A stretch of 9,632 bases of DNA from Betaproteobacteria bacterium (GTDB lineage Bacteria > Pseudomonadota > Gammaproteobacteria > Burkholderiales > Thiobacillaceae): contig JAIFLB010000197.1 in the NCBI GenBank assembly GCA_020049245.1, positions 1 to 9,632 on the forward strand, in the 5' to 3' direction. The notes under the pieces were generated by a model. The model was not told where the DNA came from. It did not search any database and worked only from the letters and a program-made list of their open reading frames with translations. Made by a program: the position numbers and the translations under genes. Positions 1 through 5,858 of this stretch are shown here, piece by piece. How positions within the stretch are numbered: the first letter of the stretch is position 1; each line of letters begins with the position of its first letter.

Positions 1-997
1 CTGGACCTGGTTTGGCTTGACTCAAATTGACTTCGGAATCGTAGCGAATCAGACCACGCGACCATCCCATCTTGTCCATGATCGTATTGCAGGCATCGAC
101 ACATAGACCACACGAAATACAGGTGTACTGAAGGCCATCACGAATATCGATACCTACCGGGCAAACCTGGACACACAACTTGCAATCGACGCAGTCGCCA
201 TGCCCCTGAGCCTGTCTTTCTTGCTGCGTCCTTGCCCCAGCGCGCGCGGCAAAACGGCCCGCCTCGCCTTCACCCCGTCGTTTGTCATAGTGCACCGCGA
301 GGGTTTCCGGATCGTACATGACGCTCTGGAAACGGCCGTACGGGCAGATGAACGTACAAACGTGCTCGCGCAATACACCGGCTGCCAGATAAGTTGAGAT
401 GGATAGCGCCAGAGTCGTCATATAAGCCGCCGCAGCCGCTTCGCCACTGAAAAAGGCACGCAGCATTTCCGGGGCGTAGCCAAAATAAAAAACAAAGGTC
501 AGCGCCGTCCAGAATGAAACCAGACCCCAAATAACCCGGGTACCGCCCACTTTGAGCAATTTTTCCTTATTGCTCCATGTCTCCCGGGCCAACCGCAAGC
601 GGGCTGGGCGTTCACCCTGGATTAGATGTTCCAGCCAGATAAAAACATCCGTCCACAAGGTCTGAAAACAGAAATACCCGCAAAAGGCGCGGCCAACCAG
701 CGCGGTGGCGAAAAACAGCAATACAGCCGCCATGAACAGCAGCATAGCCAGCCAGAAAATGTCTTGCGGAAATACAGTCAGGTCAAACAGGAAATATCGC
801 CGCCCCGGAATATCGAACAAGATTGCTTGCGAGGGTGCGTCATTTCTTGACCAGGGCAACCAGGGAAGCAGGAAGTAGACGGCAAAACCAAGCCAGAGCA
901 CAGCTGATTTGAAACGCCGAAATGGACCTTTAACCGAACGTGGAACGATGGGCGCGCGTTTGAAATAAAGCTCATGCCCAGCCTGTTGATTGTCCAC
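1..997 (-). CDS. ccoG: CcoG (FixG/RdxA) cbb3 oxidase assembly Fe-S protein, 3' end missing
   Basis: Polyferredoxin-like inner-membrane protein needed for maturation of cbb3 oxidase; family members have been linked to copper reduction for CcoN. The window holds the first 332 codons, and the C-terminal part, normally about 130-150 residues with an Ig-like FixG domain, lies off the left edge. Hydrophobic segments are near residues 33-48, 79-101, 155-175 and 189-210. Cysteine pairs are C106/C110 (CGYFCFQT) and C214/C218 (CTFICPYGRFQ). Two 4Fe-4S motifs follow: C269, C272, C275, C279 then P, and C293, C296, C299, C303. The proposed start is GTG at 997-995, preceded by a weak AGGTG five bases upstream. 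No in-frame ATG occurs before the first membrane segments, and the resulting N-terminus (ELYFKRAPIVPRSVKG from residue 9) fits the family. The gene follows a terminator after ccoP, so it may depend on read-through or its own promoter. The family call is firm; the exact start is less certain. Confidence 0.95.
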   Translation of the reverse strand, partial: MDNQQAGHELYFKRAPIVPRSVKGPFRRFKSAVLWLGFAVYFLLPWLPWSRNDAPSQAILFDIPGRRYFLFDLTVFPQDIFWLAMLLFMAAVLLFFATALVGRAFCGYFCFQTLWTDVFIWLEHLIQGERPARLRLARETWSNKEKLLKVGGTRVIWGLVSFWTALTFVFYFGYAPEMLRAFFSGEAAAAAYMTTLALSISTYLAAGVLREHVCTFICPYGRFQSVMYDPETLAVHYDKRRGEGEAGRFAARAGARTQQERQAQGHGDCVDCKLCVQVCPVGIDIRDGLQYTCISCGLCVDACNTIMDKMGWSRGLIRYDSEVNLSQAKPGP

Positions 998-1055
998 TTG
1001 ATCACCTGCAAAACACGCTGGCCAAGGTTCTGATTGGATTGAATTGGCCGCTATT

Positions 1056-1085
1056 AAAAACAAAAAACCCCAGCTAGCCGGGGTT
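1056..1085 (-). terminator. Rho-independent terminator after ccoP
   Basis: Read on the minus strand, AACCCC (1085-1080) pairs with GGGGTT (1071-1066). An inner G-C and G-T pair is possible, leaving a CTAG loop. The stem is followed directly by a T-rich run, TTTTTTGTTTTT counting the stem's last bases (1067-1056). This is a standard factor-independent terminator for the rrf2-sco-ccoNOQP transcript. It has no T-run on the plus strand, so it looks one-directional. Confidence 0.85.
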
Positions 1086-1149
1086 GTTCCCCAACCAGGT
1101 TGGAGGTCTTGGGACTTGCCAAAACGGCGGCCGTTCAGACTGGCCGCCG
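1086..1149 (-). other. Structured ccoP 3' untranslated segment: GC hairpin plus alternative pairing arms
   Basis: On the minus strand, 14 bases after the ccoP stop, CGGCGGCC (1149-1142) and GGCCGCCG (1132-1125) form a perfect 8-bp stem with a 9-base loop, followed by TTTT (1124-1121). This could be a first, weaker terminator or an mRNA 3'-end stabiliser. Further on, CCAACC (1103-1098) and GGTTGGGG (1096-1089) are complementary. The second arm can also pair with CAACCCC (1086-1080), which is itself the 5' arm of the main terminator. The pairings are visible in the sequence; a regulatory role is inference. Confidence 0.5.
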
Positions 1150-1162
1150 GATTCAGCAGAGA

Positions 1163-2092
1163 TTATTTTCCACCACCCAGTTCATGGACATAGACTGTCA
1201 GCAGCTTGATCTGTTCAGCGTTAAGACGGCCTTCCCAGGCAGGCATCACACCCTTGTTCAAACCACCGGCAATCACAGTCTTGATGGCATTGATTTTCGC
1301 GGTGTCATCCGCGAGGCCAGGCACATCAGCCCAGAGCCAGACTTTATCTGTCAGGTTCGCCGATCCAATATCCTGACGGCCTTTGGCATTGTCACCATGA
1401 CAATAAAAGCAGGCAGCGGTGTCGGAATGAAATAGCGCTTTACCCTTGGCCACTTTCGAGTCATCCGCTTTGCCGCCAGACATTGAATAGACGTAATTGG
1501 CCAACGCTTCGATCTGGCTTGGATCAAGTGCCTCTGCAAACGGTGGCATATAGCCACGACGTCCTTTGGTCAACGTCTCATTGATTTTTTCGTAACTGCC
1601 ACCGTACAACCAATCGTCATCGGTCAGATTGGGAAAGAAACCGACTTTTCCTTGTCCACCGGCTTGGTGGCAGGCAGCGCAATTGTCAGAGAAAACTGCC
1701 TTGCCAGCGGAAACCACGAAACTGCTCAATTCCGGATCTTTGGCAATCTGGTCGTAGGGCAGGCTTGCCACCTTGTCGTAGTAAGGCTTCTGCGCAATCA
1801 CCGCTTCCTGGGATTCCTTCAACAGTTTGGCCCGCGTATTCCAGTGCCAGGACTCTTCGACGCCATCGGCATTGACATAAGTAATGGTGTTCATGCCCGG
1901 CAGGAAACCCTTGCCAATCGGCCAGGAGGGATAAACGATCCAGTAAACCAAGGCAAATACCATGGTTGCGTAGAACGTATAAGTCCACCAGACCGGGAGT
2001 GGATTGTTCAATTCCTGCAGATCACCATCCCAAACGTGACCCGTTGTTTGCACGCCCTTTGATTGCGCTTGGCCAGGAGTATTGTCAGCCAT
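1163..2092 (-). CDS. ccoP: cbb3-type cytochrome c oxidase subunit III, dihaem CcoP
   Basis: Membrane-anchored dihaem cytochrome c that passes electrons to CcoO and CcoN. It has 309 residues, normal for the family. A FixP-type N-terminus (GHVWDGDLQELNNPLP, from residue 18) precedes one membrane helix at about 35-57. Two periplasmic haem c domains follow. The first has C138, C141, H142 with likely axial Met182 (YMPP). The second has C228, C231, H232 with likely axial Met283 (VMPAW). The start ATG overlaps the ccoQ stop in ATGGCTGA (8 bases), and AAGGA lies 8 bases upstream (2101-2105), which supports this start. The stop is TAA. It is the last oxidase subunit before the terminator. The call is secure. 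Confidence 0.97.
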   Translation of the reverse strand: MADNTPGQAQSKGVQTTGHVWDGDLQELNNPLPVWWTYTFYATMVFALVYWIVYPSWPIGKGFLPGMNTITYVNADGVEESWHWNTRAKLLKESQEAVIAQKPYYDKVASLPYDQIAKDPELSSFVVSAGKAVFSDNCAACHQAGGQGKVGFFPNLTDDDWLYGGSYEKINETLTKGRRGYMPPFAEALDPSQIEALANYVYSMSGGKADDSKVAKGKALFHSDTAACFYCHGDNAKGRQDIGSANLTDKVWLWADVPGLADDTAKINAIKTVIAGGLNKGVMPAWEGRLNAEQIKLLTVYVHELGGGK

Positions 2093-2267
2093 TGGACTTG
2101 TCCTTCACTTCATCTTCATCGTCGAGAAACGGAATGTTCTTGTGTTCTTCCAGCTTTTTGCCGCGCTTCTTGCTGCCATACACCCAAAGCACGATCGCGC
2201 AAAAGGTGACAAAAAAAATCAGCAATCCCAGCGGCTTGGTATTGGCTGGGTCAGCGAACCAGTCCAT
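2085..2267 (-). CDS. ccoQ: cbb3-type cytochrome c oxidase subunit CcoQ
   Basis: Small subunit that stabilises the cbb3 complex, notably CcoP association, in species where it has been studied. It has 60 residues: a short N-terminus, one hydrophobic helix at about 12-30, a basic patch (GSKKRGKK, 31-38) and an acidic tail (DDEDEVKD, 49-56). Sequence conservation in this family is weak, so the call rests on size, the single helix and the canonical N-O-Q-P position. Its ATG shares one base with the ccoO stop (TGATG) and its end overlaps ccoP by 8 bases, which implies translational coupling. The ribosome site is weak (GGTGAAG, 8 bases upstream), as expected for a coupled gene. Confidence 0.93.
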   Translation of the reverse strand: MDWFADPANTKPLGLLIFFVTFCAIVLWVYGSKKRGKKLEEHKNIPFLDDEDEVKDKSNG

Positions 2268-3013
2268 CAGCGGAACTTCACCAGATCTTCAGGTTTGATC
2301 TTGCTGAAATCAACCATCGTGCCCAACACCTGCAAGTAGGCAACCACCGCATCCATCTCGGAAACACTGGAACGATCACCGTCAAAATTACCCGACTGAG
2401 CTTGCGCAACCAGGTTTTTCAGCGCATCCGGAATATGCAATGTTTTTGCCACTGCTTCGCCAAACTGCTTGACGTTGCGTTGATACTCTTCATCGTTGGC
2501 CGAATAAGGAACGCCAGTCATACGCAACGCCCGCAAGCGGCCTTCGATATCTGACACATCAAGCTTGTTCTCTTGCAACCACTGGTAATTCGGCATCACC
2601 GACTCGGGCACCATCGATTTTGGCTTGATCAAATGTTGTACATGCCACTCATTGGAGTACTTGCCGCCAACGCGCGCCAAATCAGGGCCGGTCCGCTTGG
2701 AACCCCACTGGAACGGATGGTCGTACTTCGACTCAGCCGCCAGCGAATAATGGCCATACCGCAATTGCTCATCACGGAACGGGCGAATCATCTGCGAGTG
2801 GCAGGTATAGCAACCTTCGCGAATATAAATATCACGCCCACGTGACTCGAGCGGTGTGTAGGGGCGCACACCTTCAACATCTTCCATTGTGCTTTTCAGG
2901 AAGAACAAAGGCGCAATTTCGACCAGACCACCAATGCTGACCGCCAACATGGTCAGCACCAGCAGCAGACCGGCATTGGTTTCGATTTTCTCGTGCTTGA
3001 AATTTTTGAACAT
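2267..3013 (-). CDS. ccoO: cbb3-type cytochrome c oxidase subunit II, monohaem CcoO
   Basis: Membrane-anchored monohaem cytochrome c that sits between CcoP and CcoN in electron transfer. It has 248 residues. An N-terminal membrane anchor lies at about 14-40. The haem site is C68, C71, H72 (CYTCHSQMIRPFRDE), and the probable axial methionine is M140 in PESVMPNY. The family hallmark GHYSLAAESKYDHPFQWGSK is present at 87-106. The stretch from about residue 150 makes it somewhat longer than the shortest CcoO proteins (about 200 residues); this is a known length class. The ATG has GAGG 8 bases upstream (3022-3025). The gap to the ccoN stop is 20 bases, and the stop overlaps the ccoQ start by one base. 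Confidence 0.98.
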   Translation of the reverse strand: MFKNFKHEKIETNAGLLLVLTMLAVSIGGLVEIAPLFFLKSTMEDVEGVRPYTPLESRGRDIYIREGCYTCHSQMIRPFRDEQLRYGHYSLAAESKYDHPFQWGSKRTGPDLARVGGKYSNEWHVQHLIKPKSMVPESVMPNYQWLQENKLDVSDIEGRLRALRMTGVPYSANDEEYQRNVKQFGEAVAKTLHIPDALKNLVAQAQSGNFDGDRSSVSEMDAVVAYLQVLGTMVDFSKIKPEDLVKFR

Positions 3014-3033
3014 GTTCCAGACCTCGTGTCGTC

Positions 3034-4482
3034 TTATACCGCGGCAACCGCTGCGCGCGCCTGCGCTGAATCCGCTTCGCGCATGCCTCGACGAACCGTC
3101 ATATAGATGTTGATCGCCATCAGAACCATGCCAGTCAGGAAGAACATGCCGCCGATCGCGCGCATGGCATAGAACGGATGCATCGCGGCCACGGATTCGA
3201 CAAACGAATATTGCAGGTTGCCAAAGTCATCAAAAGCACGCCACATCAAGCCCTGGGAAATACCCGAAATCCACATTGCGGTGATGTAAAGCAGTGTGCC
3301 GATGGTCGCCAGCCAGAAGTGCGCGTTGATCAACTTGACGCTGAAAATCTGGGTATTCCACAGCTTCGGAATCATGTGATACAGCGAGCCGAAAGCAATC
3401 ATCGCGACCCAGCCGAGCGCACCCGAGTGCACGTGGCCGACAGTCCAGTCGGTGTAATGCGACAGGGCGTTGACGTCTTTCAGCGACATCAGCGGGCCTT
3501 CGAAGGTGGACATACCGTAGAACGACAGCGCGACGATCATGAAACGCATGATCGGATCGGTGCGCAACTTATCCCAGGCGCCAGACAAGGTCATGATGCC
3601 GTTGATCATGCCGCCCCAGGACGGCAGCAACAGCATGATCGAGAAGGTAGCGCCCAGCGTCGAAGCCCAATCCGGCAACGCGGTCCAGTGCAGGTGGTGC
3701 GTACCAACCCACATATACATGAACGACAGCGCCCAGAAGTGAACGATGGACAGGCGATACGAATACACCGGCCGGCCGGCATGCTTAGGCACGAAGTAAT
3801 ACATCATGCCAAGGAAGGCGGAAGTCAGGAAAAAGCCTACCGCATTGTGCCCATACCACCACTGAGTCATTGCGTCCTGCGCGCCGGAGAACAGGCTGTA
3901 CGACTTCATGCTAAACAAGTCGACCGGCACCGCCAGATTGTTGAAGGTATGCAGCAACGCGGTGACCAGAATGAACGACAGGTAGAACCAGTTGGCGACA
4001 TAGATATGCGGCTGCTTGCGCTGCATCAAGGTTCCGATGAAAACCGCGCCATACGCAACCCAAACAAAAAGAACCAACAGATCGATCGGCCATTCCATCT
4101 CGGCATACTCACGCCCCTGGCTGAAGCCAGAAACATAGGACAGCGCCGCCAAAACGATGACCGCCTGCCAACCCCAGAAGGTGAAGGTCGCCAGACCCGG
4201 CGCAAACAAGCGAGTCTGACAAGTACGCTGAACCACATAGTAAGAGGTCGCAAACAACGCCGAACCGCCGAAGCCAAAAATCACCGCGCCGGTATGAACC
4301 GGCCGAAAACGACCAAACGACAAGAACGGGCTATCGAAATTCAGCCAGGGCCATGCCAGTTGTGAGGCGATGAACACCCCGGCCGACATACCCACCACGC
4401 CCCAGACGATGGCCATGATGGAGAATTTCTTGATGATCTCGTAGTCGTACTGCTCGACCGCAGCCACGCTGGTTGCAGACAT
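3034..4482 (-). CDS. ccoN: cbb3-type cytochrome c oxidase catalytic subunit I, CcoN
   Basis: Haem-copper oxidase catalytic subunit that reduces oxygen to water with high affinity in the inner membrane. It has 482 residues and the expected dozen hydrophobic segments. Ligands line up with the Pseudomonas stutzeri enzyme by a near-constant offset. H63 and H352 bind low-spin haem b, and H350 (VGHVHSG) binds haem b3. H212 (WWYGHNAVGF), H262 and H263 bind CuB. Y256 matches the cross-linked tyrosine. E328 (STFEGP) matches the conserved glutamate near the active site. The reading frame is open upstream to an ATG at 4608, but the start at 4482 is preferred. It has a perfect AGGAGG (4487-4492), and the extra 42 residues of the longer form do not look like this family and would cover the promoter-like region. 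The next gene, ccoO, starts 20 bases on. Confidence 0.98.
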   Translation of the reverse strand: MSATSVAAVEQYDYEIIKKFSIMAIVWGVVGMSAGVFIASQLAWPWLNFDSPFLSFGRFRPVHTGAVIFGFGGSALFATSYYVVQRTCQTRLFAPGLATFTFWGWQAVIVLAALSYVSGFSQGREYAEMEWPIDLLVLFVWVAYGAVFIGTLMQRKQPHIYVANWFYLSFILVTALLHTFNNLAVPVDLFSMKSYSLFSGAQDAMTQWWYGHNAVGFFLTSAFLGMMYYFVPKHAGRPVYSYRLSIVHFWALSFMYMWVGTHHLHWTALPDWASTLGATFSIMLLLPSWGGMINGIMTLSGAWDKLRTDPIMRFMIVALSFYGMSTFEGPLMSLKDVNALSHYTDWTVGHVHSGALGWVAMIAFGSLYHMIPKLWNTQIFSVKLINAHFWLATIGTLLYITAMWISGISQGLMWRAFDDFGNLQYSFVESVAAMHPFYAMRAIGGMFFLTGMVLMAINIYMTVRRGMREADSAQARAAVAAV

Positions 4483-4486
4483 AAAG

Positions 4487-4492
4487 CCTCCT
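4487..4492 (-). promoter_or_regulatory. Ribosome binding site of ccoN
   Basis: AGGAGG on the minus strand, 4 bases (CTTT) before the ATG at 4482. It is the strongest Shine-Dalgarno sequence in the window. It decides between the start at 4482 and the upstream in-frame ATG at 4608. Confidence 0.85.
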
Positions 4493-4505
4493 AAGTTGCC
4501 GCTGC

Positions 4506-4552
4506 TCCGGAATTTCTCCGGATGGTAAATTCTTCGGTGCCGGAAAGCCGGC
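4506..4552 (-). other. Two small hairpins in the ccoN leader
   Basis: On the minus strand, GCCGG and CCGGC (4552-4548 and 4543-4539) form a 5-bp stem with a 4-base loop. Closer to the gene, TCCGGA occurs twice (4522-4517 and 4511-4506), 5 bases apart. Because TCCGGA is its own reverse complement, this is both a direct and an inverted repeat, giving a 6-bp stem with loop GAAAT. The second element ends 13 bases before the AGGAGG. Neither has a T-run, so they are not terminators. They could protect the ccoN mRNA, tune translation or be a protein site. Confidence 0.4.
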
Positions 4553-4565
4553 GAAAAGACGCAGG

Positions 4566-4595
4566 AGTATAGTTCGCCGCACCCTTCTCCCGCAA
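4566..4595 (-). promoter_or_regulatory. Candidate sigma-70 promoter for ccoN
   Basis: On the minus strand, TTGCGG (4595-4590) is followed after 18 bases by TATACT (4571-4566), a 5/6 match to TATAAT. The -35 is poor (TTG only), so an activator would be expected. It lies in the 127-base gap between the sco stop and the ccoN start and would give a leader of roughly 75-80 bases. I looked for an FNR/ANR box (TTGAT-N4-ATCAA) in this gap and saw none. Confidence 0.4.
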
Positions 4596-4609
4596 GATTG
4601 AGCGACACA

Positions 4610-5236
4610 TCACGCTGTTTTCAACAACACTTGCAGATCGTTCGCAATATCCGCTGGCGATGTCGCAAACGGCAGATACAGCCGCAACCGACTTTGTCGA
4701 TCTAGAACGTAACTACCGGCGGAGTGATCAATCAGGTAATCGCTTGCGCCTGCTTCTACCTGTTTGCGATAAACAATTTTAAATTCGTTCGCGGCCTGCG
4801 CAAGCTGTTCCGGGCTGCCATGCAAACCGAGGAAATCGGGATGAAAGTAAGGAACATAAGCTTTCAGGATTTCCGGCGTATCACGTATTGGATCAACTGT
4901 TGCGAATAGAACCTGCACTTTCGCCGCCGCCTCCGGTTGCATCAACTTGAGTGCCGCTGCCATATCTGAAAGCGTTGTTGGGCAGACATCCGGGCAATGC
5001 GTGTAACCGAAAAACAAAACCACCAACTTGCCCCTGAAGGTCTCCAGCGTCACCGCGCGACCATTGTGGTCATTCAAAGCCAGTCGACGTTCGCCGGACT
5101 GCCCACTGTGACTGAACTCTCTAGCGTGCGTGATATCCGTGCCCTTGATCCCGCTAAGCGAGGGCAGAGGCGTTTCCGCGCCACAGCCAGCCAGCAGCAT
5201 CAACAGCATGATTCCAATAAGAACCTGCCTGGACAT
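4610..5236 (-). CDS. SCO1/SenC/PrrC family copper chaperone, lipoprotein
   Basis: Thioredoxin-fold protein that binds copper and helps metallate or reduce the copper centres of respiratory oxidases at the periplasmic face. It has 208 residues. A lipoprotein signal (hydrophobic 5-17, lipobox LLAGC) puts the lipidated cysteine at C18. The SCO domain follows, with metal ligands C81 and C85 (FFGYTHCPDVCPTTLSDM) and H171 (DYLIDHSAGSYV). TVDPIRDTPE at 113-122 is also typical. The signal peptide supports the ATG at 5236, although there is no good ribosome site; only 4 bases separate it from the rrf2 stop, so coupling is likely. It precedes ccoN. Because cbb3 enzymes lack CuA, any role here would concern CuB or thiol reduction, or another oxidase outside the window. 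Confidence 0.95.
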   Translation of the reverse strand: MSRQVLIGIMLLMLLAGCGAETPLPSLSGIKGTDITHAREFSHSGQSGERRLALNDHNGRAVTLETFRGKLVVLFFGYTHCPDVCPTTLSDMAAALKLMQPEAAAKVQVLFATVDPIRDTPEILKAYVPYFHPDFLGLHGSPEQLAQAANEFKIVYRKQVEAGASDYLIDHSAGSYVLDRQSRLRLYLPFATSPADIANDLQVLLKTA

Positions 5237-5240
5237 GAAA

Positions 5241-5696
5241 TCAGGTCGGCATCGCCGCAGCAGGCAAATCGGCGAGACGATATTTGCCGGTTAATACCGC
5301 TTTCGCCAATTCTTCCAGATTCATTTCATTCAGCAGCGCGAGGATTTTCTTTTTCACCGGAATCCACTTGAAATGGAGCGGGCACGCTGTCGCATCAGAG
5401 CATTCCTTGAGACCCAGAATGCAGCTCTTGGTGAAATCCGGCCCTTCGGTCAGTAGCAAAATCTGCATCAAAGTCGTGCGATGCATGCCTTCCCGCAGGC
5501 AAAAACCGCCCAGACGGCCGCGAAACGAATCAAGCAGACCGTGCTTGCACAAATTCTGCAGAATTTTCGCCAGATAGGCGGCGGGCACATTCAGGCGTCC
5601 AGCGATGTCGCGGTTCAGCACAGGCTCGCCTATCGGCTGCGTTGCGATGTAAATCAGTGCCTGAACGGCATATTGGCTGGTGCGGGATAAGACCAT
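5241..5696 (-). CDS. Rrf2 family transcriptional regulator with Fe-S type cysteine cluster
   Basis: DNA-binding regulator of the IscR/NsrR/RirA superfamily. It has 151 residues. A winged helix-turn-helix occupies about 1-70, opening with the family pattern SRTSQYAVQALIYIA. The recognition region is at about 38-52 (PAAYLAKILQNLCKHG) and the wing at 59-66 (RGRLGGFC). A cysteine cluster follows: C92, C99, C105 and H108, spaced C-x6-C-x5-C-x2-H. IscR has C-x5-C-x5-C-x2-H, so this protein probably holds an Fe-S cluster and may sense NO, oxygen or cluster supply. C50 and C66 are extra. The ATG has GGAG 6 bases upstream (5703-5706). It heads a likely unit with sco and ccoNOQP, suggesting control of the oxidase module and of itself. 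The family is certain; subtype and targets are inferred. Confidence 0.93.
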   Translation of the reverse strand: MVLSRTSQYAVQALIYIATQPIGEPVLNRDIAGRLNVPAAYLAKILQNLCKHGLLDSFRGRLGGFCLREGMHRTTLMQILLLTEGPDFTKSCILGLKECSDATACPLHFKWIPVKKKILALLNEMNLEELAKAVLTGKYRLADLPAAAMPT

Positions 5697-5858
5697 ATCT
5701 CACTCCAAGAGAGTTTTTTATCTCGAATAAACGCCGCAATATTCGCACAAAAATCGGGAGTTTCGGACAGACAGGTATCAAATTAGCACCGAAAGCCAAC
5801 GATTTTTCCAAACCTCAGGTAGCAGGATAAAGCCACACATACCACGGAAATCAGTGTA
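5697..5858 (-). other. Intergenic region between bioD and the Rrf2 gene
   Basis: A 162-base gap, AT-rich compared with its flanks. I see no hairpin with a T-run after bioD, so no factor-independent terminator for the biotin genes. A TTTGAT half-site (minus strand, near 5778-5783) lacks the second half of an FNR box. No convincing -35/-10 pair was found. The clearest element is the inverted repeat listed separately. Confidence 0.5.
5724..5745. promoter_or_regulatory. Inverted repeat, possible operator upstream of the Rrf2 gene
   Basis: CGAATA (5724-5729) and TATTCG (5740-5745) form a perfect 6-bp inverted repeat with a 10-base spacer. The centres are 16 bp apart, and the repeat lies 27 bases upstream of the regulator's start. 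Position and symmetry fit an autoregulatory operator for a dimeric Rrf2 protein, but it does not match a known IscR or NsrR consensus. Chance is not excluded. Confidence 0.25.

Noticed and set aside
3178..4365. A 395-codon plus-strand open frame opposite ccoN
   Set aside because: It is exactly antisense to a certain gene, rich in His, Arg and Gln with no domain, and has no ribosome site; it is a by-product of ccoN codon bias.
4483..4608. 42-residue N-terminal extension of ccoN from the ATG at 4608
   Set aside because: The extension has no similarity to CcoN, covers a promoter-like region and hairpins, and the internal ATG at 4482 has a perfect AGGAGG.
5772..5790. Possible FNR box near the TTTGAT sequence in the bioD-rrf2 gap
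   Set aside because: Only one half-site is present; the matching ATCAA is absent at the required spacing.
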